64,000 nucleotides of DNA from Arcobacter suis CECT 7833 (GCF_003544815.1 NZ_CP032100.1:1922001-1986000), one strand, 5' to 3'. Positions 16,856 through 26,176 are shown, counted from the first letter of the stretch. A program made the numbers and translations. The notes: generated from the letters alone by a model not told the origin.

Positions 16856-17988
16856 ATTGGAACTCTCCCACTAAAAAAATAAAGTGCTAATACTGCACCA
16901 TTTAACATCAAAAATCGTTTTAAATTCAAAGCTATAATATTGGGAAAAATTGTAAAATAATCATATCCACCTTTTTTAACATATACAACATAAATATTGT
17001 GAATAGCTGAAAAAATTCCAAATAAAAATCCACTAAAAATAAAATACCACGTAAAACCATTCCACATTCCCATAAGTAAAAATGTAGCTATGATTGCAAG
17101 ATTTTGAATTAATAATCTTCTTCCTTTTAAAATATTAAAATTATGTAAATATTTATATAAAGGTTTGAAGAAATAATCTGTCAACCAAGAACCTAAAGTA
17201 ATATGAAATCTTCTCCAAAAGTCTTGTGGATTAGCAGCTAAATAAGGATGATTAAAGTTCATAGGAACAAATATTCCCATCATAATACTCAAACCAACAG
17301 CCATCGCACTATATCCAGCAAAATCAAAAAACAGATATGTAGTATAAGCATAAGCACTATTTACCATATCTAAAATCACTATACTATTTTCATCAATAGT
17401 TGAAAGCCAAAATTTATTTACAAATTCTGCAAAAATAAATTTAAATAAAACTCCAACGATTAAAATATCCCAGCCTTTTCCAATATTACTTAAAGTTAAA
17501 TTTTCATAACCTTTTTGTAAATCTTCTTGAAATCGGTATGATCTATCAATTGGACCTGCTAATAATGTTGTTGGAAATAATAAAAATGAAGTAAACTCTA
17601 TAAAAGATAATTTTCCATAATTATGACTATCTACTATTGCTTGAATAGTTCTAAATGTGATGTATGAAATACCAATAACTTTAAATATTGGGTCTATATC
17701 AAATTTATGTAATATCATAGGTAAAGCAATAATAATCATAGGAAAAAGTGTTTCTTGGTATTTATTTGAGACATAAATCCAATATACAACATAAACATAA
17801 ATAAGAAAAAATAGAATTTTTTGCGCATGTGGTATAAAAAAAGATATATATAAAATAATTGATACAAATAATATCATTTTATAAGAGATAACTGTTTTTA
17901 AAATATTTTTAAAAACATGTAAAAATAAAATAAAGCCAAAAATCAAAATAAAAAAATCAAGTCCAGAAAAAGGTAACATATTTCCCAT
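16852..17988 (-). CDS. dltB: MBOAT-family D-alanyl transfer protein DltB
   Basis: Polytopic membrane protein of 378 aa with about ten or more spans, the MBOAT that moves D-alanine from DltC across the membrane. The conserved block FWRRFHITLGSWLTDYFF is near residue 255. In the usual second motif G-X-W-H-G the His is replaced: this protein reads GMWNGFTWYF, with an AAT codon at 17059-17061. The best start is ATG 17988, which overlaps the stop of dltX (TGATG); a TTG one codon upstream is less likely. In characterised DltB and AlgI proteins that His is essential, so activity or mechanism may differ here. Confidence 0.88.
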   Translation of the reverse strand: MGNMLPFSGLDFFILIFGFILFLHVFKNILKTVISYKMILFVSIILYISFFIPHAQKILFFLIYVYVVYWIYVSNKYQETLFPMIIIALPMILHKFDIDPIFKVIGISYITFRTIQAIVDSHNYGKLSFIEFTSFLLFPTTLLAGPIDRSYRFQEDLQKGYENLTLSNIGKGWDILIVGVLFKFIFAEFVNKFWLSTIDENSIVILDMVNSAYAYTTYLFFDFAGYSAMAVGLSIMMGIFVPMNFNHPYLAANPQDFWRRFHITLGSWLTDYFFKPLYKYLHNFNILKGRRLLIQNLAIIATFLLMGMWNGFTWYFIFSGFLFGIFSAIHNIYVVYVKKGGYDYFTIFPNIIALNLKRFLMLNGAVLALYFFSGRVPI

Positions 17989-18128
17989 CAAAAAGCCTCA
18001 TATACAAATTCTACAGTTGATTCAACCTCTTGTCCACTTAAATCATCTATGTTTTGATCAATTATAATAAATGAAAATCCAATAATCAATAACAAATATA
18101 TTAAAAAAGTTCTAAAAAAATATTTCAT
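17988..18128 (-). CDS. dltX: DltX-like microprotein
   Basis: 46-residue protein: a single membrane span near the N-terminus (FRTFLIYLLLIIGFSFIII, residues 5-23), an acidic outer segment, and the C-terminal end EFVYEAF. The final FVYEAF fits the FxYxxF pattern of DltX, whose C-terminal Tyr is proposed to carry D-alanine between DltB and DltD. The gene lies between dltD (1 bp) and dltB, and its TGA overlaps the dltB ATG, implying translational coupling. Start ATG 18128 follows AAGGAAATTAAA. DltX has mainly been described from Gram-positive dlt operons. Confidence 0.8.
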   Translation of the reverse strand: MKYFFRTFLIYLLLIIGFSFIIIDQNIDDLSGQEVESTVEFVYEAF

Positions 18129-18129
18129 T

Positions 18130-19269
18130 TTAATTTCCTTCTTTAGGCATAAAATGTTCAATAATTTTTTGATTAATTTTAACCCAACCTAATTCACCAG
18201 AATGAACAATATCAGTTAAAGTTCCTATTTCATAATCTTCTTTTTTATACGTCCACATATCTAAATATCCATAACTATTCTCTTGTATTTTAGATTTTAT
18301 TGTTGTTATAATTGCTGTCATTTCATCCCTATTTTTTGCAAATACATAAGGATGTAAATCTTGCATTACAAAAAGTGGTTTAATTTTATAACTTTTTAAT
18401 AATTCAAGTAATACTAATAAATCTTGATACTCTTGGTTTTTATCAAGTTCTGAAGGAACAATTATAGTGTAAGGAAAATCTCCTTTTGTAATTGAAGGTT
18501 CGATATGTTTTGTAAAATATTCATTACCAATTCCAAAACTATTATTTGTTGAAGGAGTTGCAATTTTATTTGCTTCTATTTTCAAACTTGCATAATCAAG
18601 CATTGGATTTTTATAAGTAACTATTGGAGGATTAATATCTCTATTGTCAAAACTTTTAATTAAAAACTTTTTTACTTCGTTATTCAAATAATCTTCTTCT
18701 AATTCATTAAAAGAGTATTCATAAATAAAATTTGGATTTTTAATATAAGTTATATTTTTTTTAACATAATTGTTAATCAGGATTTTATAACTATCATCTA
18801 TTTCACTTTGAAAATAGAGTTTGTTCATCATTCCAGGATACATAAATTCTAAAAATTTAGGTATTGTTGTTCCATTATTATAACTTCCAGTAAACCAACT
18901 AGGAGATAAAAGAATCACAACTTTTCCATTTTCTTTTATAAGCTCACCATGATAAGCAGCTAATTGAGACATAATTGCAAAGGTTTGTTGACCTTCATTT
19001 CCTTGAATTCTTAATGGTAATTTTAAATCATTATTAAAATAATTTTGAGGTAAAAATTTTTGATTAGGATTTATTACTAATTCAGAAGAGCCAAATACTA
19101 CTATTTTGCCACTTTCTAAATCATTTTGCAAACTAATAGTTTTTTGTAATGAATCTTGTAAAGGTTTAGCATAATAGTTTAAAATTTCATTTTTACTAAC
19201 ATAAAGTAGTGATATAACCACTACTAATGCAAAAACAAAAGAGAGAATGTTTATAAAAAGTTTATTCAC
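18130..19269 (-). CDS. dltD: DltD-type extracytoplasmic D-alanyl transferase
   Basis: 379 aa with one N-terminal membrane anchor (residues 6-26) and an SGNH-hydrolase-like outer domain. The family motif VVFGSSELVINP with the catalytic Ser is near residue 60, and the catalytic Asp/His pair is in DIVHSGELGW near residue 355. DltD passes D-alanine from the membrane intermediate to the final acceptor. Its start overlaps the end of dltC by 8 bp. The acceptor in a cell without teichoic acids is unknown. Confidence 0.88.
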   Translation of the reverse strand: MNKLFINILSFVFALVVVISLLYVSKNEILNYYAKPLQDSLQKTISLQNDLESGKIVVFGSSELVINPNQKFLPQNYFNNDLKLPLRIQGNEGQQTFAIMSQLAAYHGELIKENGKVVILLSPSWFTGSYNNGTTIPKFLEFMYPGMMNKLYFQSEIDDSYKILINNYVKKNITYIKNPNFIYEYSFNELEEDYLNNEVKKFLIKSFDNRDINPPIVTYKNPMLDYASLKIEANKIATPSTNNSFGIGNEYFTKHIEPSITKGDFPYTIIVPSELDKNQEYQDLLVLLELLKSYKIKPLFVMQDLHPYVFAKNRDEMTAIITTIKSKIQENSYGYLDMWTYKKEDYEIGTLTDIVHSGELGWVKINQKIIEHFMPKEGN

Positions 19270-19495
19270 TTACCCTACTTTTTATATAAGCAGCTAACTT
19301 ATTTATACTATCAAAATTGCTTTCAATAATATCTCTAACATCAATTTTTATATTAAATTCTTCTTCTAACATCATTGCTAAATCAACTGTTCCCATACTA
19401 TCAATCAAATTTGAAGTATATAAAGGTTCGTCATTTCCAACTTCTTTAAATATTATTTCTTCTACTAGTGGTTTTATTCTTTCAATTATATCCAT
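19262..19495 (-). CDS. dltC: D-alanyl carrier protein DltC
   Basis: Acyl-carrier-like protein of 77 aa, the standard DltC length. The phosphopantetheine Ser is in LIDSMGTVDLAMMLEEEF near residue 34. The protein is acidic, as expected. It is the first gene of the transcription unit dltC-dltD-dltX-dltB-dltA-119aa, a different order from the Gram-positive dltXABCD. Start ATG 19495 follows GGGAAAAACA. Confidence 0.88.
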   Translation of the reverse strand: MDIIERIKPLVEEIIFKEVGNDEPLYTSNLIDSMGTVDLAMMLEEEFNIKIDVRDIIESNFDSINKLAAYIKSRVSE

Positions 19496-19535
19496 TGTTT
19501 TTCCCTATTATTTTTTAAGTTTAGCATATAAAATC

Positions 19536-19703
19536 TTAATCTTCTGTTGCTTCATGAATAGCTTTTTTAGTTGAGTCGTAGGCTTTACCTGACGTATCTT
19601 TTGTAACTTCCCATGCATCTTTGCTATCTTTTTTAATTCCAGTCCAAGTTGCACACCCTTGAAATAAAATTATAAGAATAATTAATAAAGTAAATTTTAT
19701 CAT
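19536..19703 (-). CDS. 55-aa lipoprotein
   Basis: Short lipoprotein precursor: hydrophobic signal (MIKFTLLIILIILFQGCA) with the lipobox LFQGC and lipidation Cys at residue 17, followed by a 38-residue polar, mainly helical tail rich in Lys, Asp and Thr (KKDSKDAWEV, SGKAYDSTKKA). The ATG at 19703 follows TAGGAGTATTAAGTA on the coding strand. It lies 40 bp upstream of dltC on the same strand and could be cotranscribed, though this is not certain. The tail with spaced Ala/Tyr/Ser resembles small entericidin-like lipoproteins only in general character. Function unknown. Confidence 0.7.
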   Translation of the reverse strand: MIKFTLLIILIILFQGCATWTGIKKDSKDAWEVTKDTSGKAYDSTKKAIHEATED

Positions 19704-19823
19704 TACTTAATACTCCTAAAAAATTAAATTGCAAGTGAAGTTATAGCATAAATTTCATTAAGTATTTTGGAGATTCTATTAATATGATTTTAGATACAAT
19801 TCCAAAAAAAATTTAGGACAAGT

Positions 19824-20975
19824 ATGAGTGAACAAATAGAGACATCTTTATGCCATATTTCAAAATTTGCACCTTTTGATGATATCACGGGTGCTTCACA
19901 TTTTCCAATATATAATACTGGAACTTTTGATTTAAAAAAACAAACTGGCGATAAGATTTATGATTACACAAGAAGTGACAATCCAACAAGAGAAGTTTTA
20001 GAAAATCTTTTCACTCATGTTGAAAATGGAGCTGGTTGTGTTTGTACACATACAGGAATTGCTTGTGTATCACTTTTATTTGAAACTGTTTTAAAAGCAA
20101 ACTCTCACATACTTGTAGAAGCTGATTGTTACGGTGGAACATTTAGACTTTTAAAAATTTTTAAAGAAAAATACAATATTACTGTTCATTTTGCAAATTT
20201 TTTAGATTTTGAAATGTTAGAACATATTTTGACAATAAATCAAATTGATTTAGTTTTATGTGAAAGCCCAACAAATCCTGGACTTAAAATAATTGATTTA
20301 GAAGCTGTTGCAAATCTTTCTCACAAATATAATGCTTTATTTGCTGTTGATAATTCACTTGCTACTTTTATTTCTCAAAAACCGTTAGATTTAGGGGCTG
20401 ATTTTTCTTTATTTTCAACTACTAAATATATTTCAGGTCATGGAAGTGTTGTGGCTGGTGCAATTGTTGCCGCAACAAAAGAGTTATCACAACAAATTCA
20501 TTATTATGCAAATGCCCACGGAAGAAGTCAAAATCCAATGGATGTATTTTTAATAAGTCTTGGAATTCCAACTTTAAAAATTAGAATGATTGAACATGAA
20601 AAAAACTCTATTTTTATCGCAAAATATTTAGAAAAACAATCTTACATAAAAAGTGTAACTCATCCAGCATTAGAATCTCATCCTCAATATGAGTTAGCTA
20701 AAAAACAGATGAAATATATTCCTGGTGTTTTTTGTGTTGATTTTACAAGCGTTGAATTAGCTGAAAAATTTATAGAAAATACAAAAATATTTGGTGAAAA
20801 ATGCTCTTTTGGAAGTCCTGATAGTAGAGTTGAAATTCCAGCAAAAATATCTCACGCATCTTTTTCAAAAGAAGAATTAGCTGCAATTGGAATAAGTGAT
20901 AGTACAGTTAGATTTTCTATAGGATTAGAAAGTGTAGAAGATTTAATAAAAGATATAGAACAAGCTGTAAAGTAG
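19824..20975 (+). CDS. Cys/Met metabolism PLP-dependent enzyme (cystathionine gamma-synthase type)
   Basis: PLP-dependent trans-sulfuration family enzyme of 383 aa, the usual length. It has YDYTRSDNPTREVLE (substrate/cofactor Tyr and Arg, about residue 45-60), the DNSLAT segment and the Schiff-base Lys in FSTTKYISGHG near residue 200, then a C-terminal RFSIGLE. The family covers cystathionine gamma-synthase, cystathionine beta/gamma-lyase and O-acetylhomoserine sulfhydrylase; sequence alone does not separate them, but the presence of a longer partner enzyme 10 bp downstream suggests that the two genes split successive steps of transsulfuration. Confidence 0.85.
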   Translation: MSEQIETSLCHISKFAPFDDITGASHFPIYNTGTFDLKKQTGDKIYDYTRSDNPTREVLENLFTHVENGAGCVCTHTGIACVSLLFETVLKANSHILVEADCYGGTFRLLKIFKEKYNITVHFANFLDFEMLEHILTINQIDLVLCESPTNPGLKIIDLEAVANLSHKYNALFAVDNSLATFISQKPLDLGADFSLFSTTKYISGHGSVVAGAIVAATKELSQQIHYYANAHGRSQNPMDVFLISLGIPTLKIRMIEHEKNSIFIAKYLEKQSYIKSVTHPALESHPQYELAKKQMKYIPGVFCVDFTSVELAEKFIENTKIFGEKCSFGSPDSRVEIPAKISHASFSKEELAAIGISDSTVRFSIGLESVEDLIKDIEQAVK

Positions 20976-20985
20976 AAAACAAAAA

Positions 20986-22479
20986 ATGAAAGAAAGTATT
21001 TTTAATTTTATTCCTTGTGGTCAAACGCTACCTTTAAATAATATACACGCCGTTTCTGTATCAATGCCTTTTTTACAAGATGTGATAGATTATGAAGAAC
21101 AAACACCACAAATTTTAGAAAAAATAAAAAGTGCATATCCAAGGTTTGTTATGCATCCATATTTGAAACTTCTTTCAATTCATATAAAAGAAAAATACAA
21201 GATAAGTGATGCTTATGAAGTAGTTTTATTAAGCTCACAAAAAGCTGTTGAAGTTGTAAGTAATAAATATTTTATTCATAATAAAATAGAAATAAATGAA
21301 CCTTTTGGAGTTATTTTAGTTCAAAATGGAACCACGCAACTAAATAAAGTTTTAAAATTTATTCAACATGTTGGATATAACTTATCTTCAAGATTAGCAG
21401 AAGATTATTTATTTGAAGTAGGAATTTTAAAAGAAAAACATAAAGAAGAACTCGAAGATAAAACTCTTGCAAAAGAGATTTTAATTTCAAATTTAGCAAT
21501 TGCTTATAATCAACCAACAAAAAACATCTGTTTAACTCCATCTGGAATGAATGCTGTTTATTGTGCCTTAAGAGGTTTAAAAACTATTCAAAATCAAAAT
21601 GGAAAAAATAAATTAATCCAACTTGGTTGGTTATATCTTGATACTATGAATATAGTTGAACACTATTTTGAAGAAAATAAAATCTTTTATGATATAACTG
21701 ATTTGGATTTACTTGAAGATTATCTAAAAATCAATGGTCATACTATTTCAGCTATTGTTACAGAAATCCCAACAAATCCCCTACTCCAAACTGTAGATTT
21801 ACCTAGATTAAAAAATCTTTGTTTAAAATATAATATTGTTTTAGTAATAGATGCAACTTTTGCAACACCATTTAATCTAGACTTAAAACCTTACGCAGAT
21901 ATTTATGTGGAATCTTTAACAAAATTTGCTTGTGGTAATGCTGATATTTTGATGGGAACAATTATTTTAAATGAAAACTCTAAAATATCTATGATTTCCC
22001 AAGAATTCTTCAAACACGCAGATGAGCCATATATAAAAGATATTCAAAGATTAGCTTTCCAGATAAAAAACTATAAAAATAGAATAAAAACCATCTCAAA
22101 AAATACAAAAGCTTTAGTTGAATATTTCCAAAAAGCTTCATTTATTGATGAAATTTTTTATTGTTTAAGTTCTAAATATGCTTCAAATTATAAAAAACTA
22201 ATGATTGATGAAAATTCTTTAACTGGAATAATCTCCGTTACTTTTAAAAAAGATTTCAAAGAAGTTTATGACAAACTAAATTTTGCAAAAGGACCAAGTC
22301 TTGGAACTGAATTTACACTTTTAATGCCATATACTTATTTAGCTCATTATGATTTAGTAACTTCAAAAGATGGAAATGATTTTTTAAAAAAGATTGGACT
22401 TCCAATAAATCTTCTTCGTATTTCTGTGGGAGTTGAAAATATAGAAGATATTATAAAAGAGTTTGAAAGATTAAATTAG
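20986..22479 (+). CDS. long-form PLP-dependent trans-sulfuration enzyme
   Basis: 497 aa, about 110 residues longer than its neighbour because of an N-terminal extension before the PLP fold. The fold begins near residue 180 (LTPSGMNAVYCALRG), with EIPTNPLLQTVDL, VIDATFATPFN and the Schiff-base Lys in ESLTKFACGNADILMG near residue 315; the end reads LRISVGVENIEDI, as in Cys/Met metabolism enzymes. The long N-terminal region recalls long-form cystathionine gamma-synthases of fungal Str2 type, which is recalled knowledge and not verified. It is cotranscribed with the gene at 19824-20975 (10 bp gap). Exact reaction not determined. Confidence 0.75.
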   Translation: MKESIFNFIPCGQTLPLNNIHAVSVSMPFLQDVIDYEEQTPQILEKIKSAYPRFVMHPYLKLLSIHIKEKYKISDAYEVVLLSSQKAVEVVSNKYFIHNKIEINEPFGVILVQNGTTQLNKVLKFIQHVGYNLSSRLAEDYLFEVGILKEKHKEELEDKTLAKEILISNLAIAYNQPTKNICLTPSGMNAVYCALRGLKTIQNQNGKNKLIQLGWLYLDTMNIVEHYFEENKIFYDITDLDLLEDYLKINGHTISAIVTEIPTNPLLQTVDLPRLKNLCLKYNIVLVIDATFATPFNLDLKPYADIYVESLTKFACGNADILMGTIILNENSKISMISQEFFKHADEPYIKDIQRLAFQIKNYKNRIKTISKNTKALVEYFQKASFIDEIFYCLSSKYASNYKKLMIDENSLTGIISVTFKKDFKEVYDKLNFAKGPSLGTEFTLLMPYTYLAHYDLVTSKDGNDFLKKIGLPINLLRISVGVENIEDIIKEFERLN

Positions 22480-22493
22480 CTTTAATATTTTAA

Positions 22494-23156
22494 TTAAAAA
22501 ATTAATTTATATCCTAAACCATATTCAGTAATCAAATATTTAGGATTCGCGCCTGTATCACCAATTTTTATTCTAATATTTTTGATGTGATAATCTAAAC
22601 TTCTATCACTTTGAATAATAGATGATAAACATTTTAGTAAATCATCTCTTTTTATTACTCTGTTTTTATTTTCCATTAAATACTTCAAAATCTCAAATTC
22701 TGTTTTTGTTAATTTTAATATTTTATTTTCAAATGTAATTTCATTATTTGATAACTCAAAAATATTTTTATTTATTTTATCTGTAAATGCTGAAAAATTT
22801 TTTAGTTGAACCCAAATTCTAGCTTCAAGTTCTTCTGGATCAATTGGTTTTACCATATAATCATTTGCTCCAAGTTTAAAAGCTTGAAGTTTTGAGTTTT
22901 TGTCAGAATAAGCACTTATTACAATAACTGGAATATTTATTTTGTTTTTATTTAAAAATTTTAATACTTCAAAACCATTAAAATCAGGAAGATTTATATC
23001 AAGAAGAATCAAAGAATATTTTTCAAATTTTATATTAGATATTGCTGTAGTTACCGTATTTGCAATATTAATCTTAAAATCATACTCTTCCAAAAAATCT
23101 TTTATTAAAAATGCACTATTTTCATCGTCTTCAATTAATAAAATATTATATTCCAT
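22494..23156 (-). CDS. OmpR-family response regulator
   Basis: 220 aa. The receiver domain is intact: acidic pair in LLIEDDEN, phosphoacceptor Asp in LILLDINLPDFNGFEVL near residue 54, Lys in YMVKPIDPEEL near 105. The C-terminal winged helix (about residues 130-220) ends LITEYGLGYKL. It is divergent from the sensor kinase at 23285-26176 across 128 bp, so the two likely form a pair. The intergenic region carries four direct repeats in 9-11-11 bp spacing, the kind of site used by OmpR/PhoB-type regulators; the same array precedes two chemoreceptor genes. Regulation of those genes by this protein is inference. Confidence 0.88.
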   Translation of the reverse strand: MEYNILLIEDDENSAFLIKDFLEEYDFKINIANTVTTAISNIKFEKYSLILLDINLPDFNGFEVLKFLNKNKINIPVIVISAYSDKNSKLQAFKLGANDYMVKPIDPEELEARIWVQLKNFSAFTDKINKNIFELSNNEITFENKILKLTKTEFEILKYLMENKNRVIKRDDLLKCLSSIIQSDRSLDYHIKNIRIKIGDTGANPKYLITEYGLGYKLIF

Positions 23157-23179
23157 TATTATAGGTTCCTTGTATTTTA

Positions 23180-23231
23180 CTCAGATTGCTCAGATTTTAC
23201 TCTTATTTCCCTTATATTTATATTGTATTAT
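23180..23231 (+). promoter_or_regulatory. four-repeat promoter array A (kinase gene)
   Basis: Half-sites start at 23180 (CTCAGATT), 23189 (CTCAGATT), 23200 (CTCTTATT) and 23211 (CTTATATT), spaced 9, 11 and 11 bp. A -10-like TATTAT begins exactly 15 bp after the fourth start (23226-23231). It faces the kinase gene 23285-26176. The last two half-sites are degenerate compared with arrays B and C. Confidence 0.65.
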
Positions 23232-23284
23232 TATAGACAATTTATAAGCTAAAGATATTTATATGTAAAATTATATATAGTATT

Positions 23285-26176
23285 ATGATAAATAAATTAA
23301 CATTATTTTCAAGGTTAAAAATGCGACAACTTTTATTTATTTTTATTATTTCTACTTTTTTATTTTCAAATGATTTAAAAACTGTATCAATACAATTAAA
23401 ATGGAAACATCAATTTCAATTTGCTGGATTTTATATGGCAAAAGAGTTAGGTTTTTATAAAGATATTGGCTTAGATGTAGAACTTAAAGAATTTGATAAA
23501 AATATGCATATTGTAAATGAAGTAACTGAACTTAAAAGTGATTTTGGGATAGATGATTCCTCTTTAATTTATCATAAATTAAATGGAGCAAATGTAGTTG
23601 CACTTTTCCCTATATTTCAAACTTCTCCAATTACTTTGATTACCCAAGAAAAGTTTTCAACTATAGAATCTTTACAAAATAAAAATATAGAATTTTCAAC
23701 AAATGAACTAGTAAATATTTCAATAAAAGCTATTTTTCAAGCACATAATATAGCCATTAAACCAATAACCCATTCTTTTTTTGTGGATAAATTTATTTCA
23801 AAAAAATCAGATGGAATGGTAGGATATATCTCAAATCAACCTTATTATTTGGACTTAAAAAATATAAAATATAATATATTTAATCCTAAAGAATTTGGTT
23901 TTGATTTTTATGGAGATATTATTTTTACTTCAAAAGAATTTGCAAAAAATAATCCAAAAATTGTGAGTGATTTTATAAAAGCAACTAAAAAAGGTTGGGA
24001 ATATGCCTTTTCTAATATTCCAGAAACTGTAAATTTAATCTCTCAAAAGTATAACACTCAAAATAAAACAAAAGAATCTCTAATTTATGAAGCAAATATG
24101 CTAAAAGAACTGAGTGGTTTTGGAACAAATTTTGGGAAAATAGAAAAAGAAAGAATAAATGAAATTGAAAATATCATAGCTTTATTATTTCCACAAAAAT
24201 ATAAAAGTTCAAATTTAGATGATTTTATCTGGAATGAAAAAGAAGAATTAATAAATTATTACAAAAACAATTATCTAAAAAATCAAAAAGAATTTACAGT
24301 TTGTGTTCATGATAATCTTTTCCCAATAGATGGAATAAATCAAGGGAAATTAACAGGTATTTCTGGCAATATTTTAAATGATATTGCAAAACAATTTGAC
24401 ATAAAATTAAAACCTATTCAAGAAAAAGATTTTAATAGTACTTTCAAAAACATAATAGCTGGAAAATGTGATATTTTAACAATTACTGCCGAAGAATCTT
24501 ACAAACAATATAAAGTTTTAAATAAAAGTGAGTTTTATTTAGATTCAAATCTAGTTATTATTACCAAAATTGACAAACCTTTTATGGAAGATAATCATTT
24601 TTTAGAAAATAAAAGATTTATTACTAGATATGATATATTTGAAAAATATCTACTAAATTTATATCCAAATATTGATATTAATGTTGATAACAATATAGAA
24701 AATGCTATTACAAAACTAGAAAATAATGCTGTTGATGGATATATTCTAGATAATATTACAGCTGATAATATTATTCAAAAGTTTGGTTATGGAAAATTTA
24801 AAATATCTGGTTTTTTAGGAAGCGAAAAACCAATTAGTGGTTCATTTGGTGTTATAAATACAAAACCTGAACTTTTAGAAATCATTAATTTAGGAATTAA
24901 TTCTTTTAGCAAAAAAGAGTTAGATCAAATAAAAGAAAACTGGAAAGTTACAAGATATAGCACTATTATTGATAATAGTTTAGTTTGGAGAATTATTACT
25001 ATTTTTATTATAGTTTTGATTTTTATTGTCTCTTTTACAATAGTTTTAAGACAACATAACAAAGAGTTAAATGAATGGCTAAATTCTACAATTGAAGGAA
25101 TTGCAATTTTTGAAAATGGAAAACTAATTAAAGCAAATAAACAGTTTTTAGCTATTTTGAATTATGAAAGTTTTGATGAAATTTATGAAAAAACCCATTA
25201 TGATTTTGTAGTTCCATGGGAACATCGTATTATAAAAAATAAATTAATTTCAAATCAAGAACCTTATGAAATAACTCTTATAAAAAAAGATGGTGAAAAA
25301 TTTGATGCTTTAGTAAAAGGTCATAAAATAGAAGGTAAAAATATAAGAATAAGTACAATCATTGACATAAGTGAATTAAAAAATACCCAAAGAAAATTAA
25401 AAAAACTAAATGTAAATCTAGAACATAGAATCCATGAAGAGATAGAAAAAAATAAAAATCAACAAACTATGATGTTTCAACAATCAAAACTTGCAGAAAT
25501 GGGATTAATTTTAAATATGATTGCCCACCAATGGAGACAACCTTTGAATAATATCTCTTTAATTGTAAATACAATCATTTTAAAACAAAAAAGAGAACGA
25601 TTACTGCTTGAAGATTTAAATAAATTAAAAACTGATTTTCAAAAACAAATAACTTATCTTTCAAATACTATTGATGATTTTCAAAATTTCTTTAAACCTA
25701 AAAAAGACAAAGAACTTTTTAAAATAAAAGATATGGTAACAACAACCTATTCTTTAATACAACCTCTTTTTGATAAAAATCAAATCAAATTTAATATTGA
25801 CATAGATTTAGAAACTATCTATTTTGGATATAAAAATGAGTTATCTCAAGTATTATTAAATATTTTAAATAATGCAAAAGATGCCTTACTCGAAAATAAT
25901 ATTACAAATAAGTTTATAAATATTTCTTTATCACAAGATGAAAATAATCTTATACTGAGTATAAAAGATAATGCAAATGGAGTAGATGAATCTATTCTTG
26001 GAAAGATTTTTGACCCATATTTTTCTACAAAAAGTAGCAAAAATGGTACAGGTCTAGGTTTATACATGGCAAAAATAATTATTACTGAACATTTTAACGG
26101 TGAAATAAATGCAAATAATATAAATGATGGGTTAGAAATAATTATACAACTTCCTAAAAAAACGGATATGGTTTAA
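23285..26176 (+). CDS. hybrid-input sensor histidine kinase with NMT1/THI5 and SBP domains
   Basis: Inner membrane sensor kinase of 963 aa. After a signal peptide (ending near residue 30) comes an NMT1/THI5-like solute-binding domain (about 35-300, VSIQLKWKHQFQFAGFYMA) and a second, SBP family 3-like domain (about 335-560, starting FTVCVHDNLFPIDG). One membrane span at about 567-590 leads to a PAS domain (600-705) and the kinase core: H-box LAEMGLILNMIAHQWRQPL near 740, N-box NILNNAKDAL, G1 DNANGVDE and G2 GTGLGLYMAK. Two different binding-protein modules in one sensor suggest sensing of small nutrients. The partner is likely the divergent regulator at 22494-23156. Confidence 0.85.
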   Translation: MINKLTLFSRLKMRQLLFIFIISTFLFSNDLKTVSIQLKWKHQFQFAGFYMAKELGFYKDIGLDVELKEFDKNMHIVNEVTELKSDFGIDDSSLIYHKLNGANVVALFPIFQTSPITLITQEKFSTIESLQNKNIEFSTNELVNISIKAIFQAHNIAIKPITHSFFVDKFISKKSDGMVGYISNQPYYLDLKNIKYNIFNPKEFGFDFYGDIIFTSKEFAKNNPKIVSDFIKATKKGWEYAFSNIPETVNLISQKYNTQNKTKESLIYEANMLKELSGFGTNFGKIEKERINEIENIIALLFPQKYKSSNLDDFIWNEKEELINYYKNNYLKNQKEFTVCVHDNLFPIDGINQGKLTGISGNILNDIAKQFDIKLKPIQEKDFNSTFKNIIAGKCDILTITAEESYKQYKVLNKSEFYLDSNLVIITKIDKPFMEDNHFLENKRFITRYDIFEKYLLNLYPNIDINVDNNIENAITKLENNAVDGYILDNITADNIIQKFGYGKFKISGFLGSEKPISGSFGVINTKPELLEIINLGINSFSKKELDQIKENWKVTRYSTIIDNSLVWRIITIFIIVLIFIVSFTIVLRQHNKELNEWLNSTIEGIAIFENGKLIKANKQFLAILNYESFDEIYEKTHYDFVVPWEHRIIKNKLISNQEPYEITLIKKDGEKFDALVKGHKIEGKNIRISTIIDISELKNTQRKLKKLNVNLEHRIHEEIEKNKNQQTMMFQQSKLAEMGLILNMIAHQWRQPLNNISLIVNTIILKQKRERLLLEDLNKLKTDFQKQITYLSNTIDDFQNFFKPKKDKELFKIKDMVTTTYSLIQPLFDKNQIKFNIDIDLETIYFGYKNELSQVLLNILNNAKDALLENNITNKFINISLSQDENNLILSIKDNANGVDESILGKIFDPYFSTKSSKNGTGLGLYMAKIIITEHFNGEINANNINDGLEIIIQLPKKTDMV

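Noticed and set aside
15046-19495. dlt operon as contamination or recent import from a Gram-positive
   Set aside because: Base composition and codon use match neighbouring genes, gene order differs from the Gram-positive dltXABCD, and yaeQ and the operon share a terminator.
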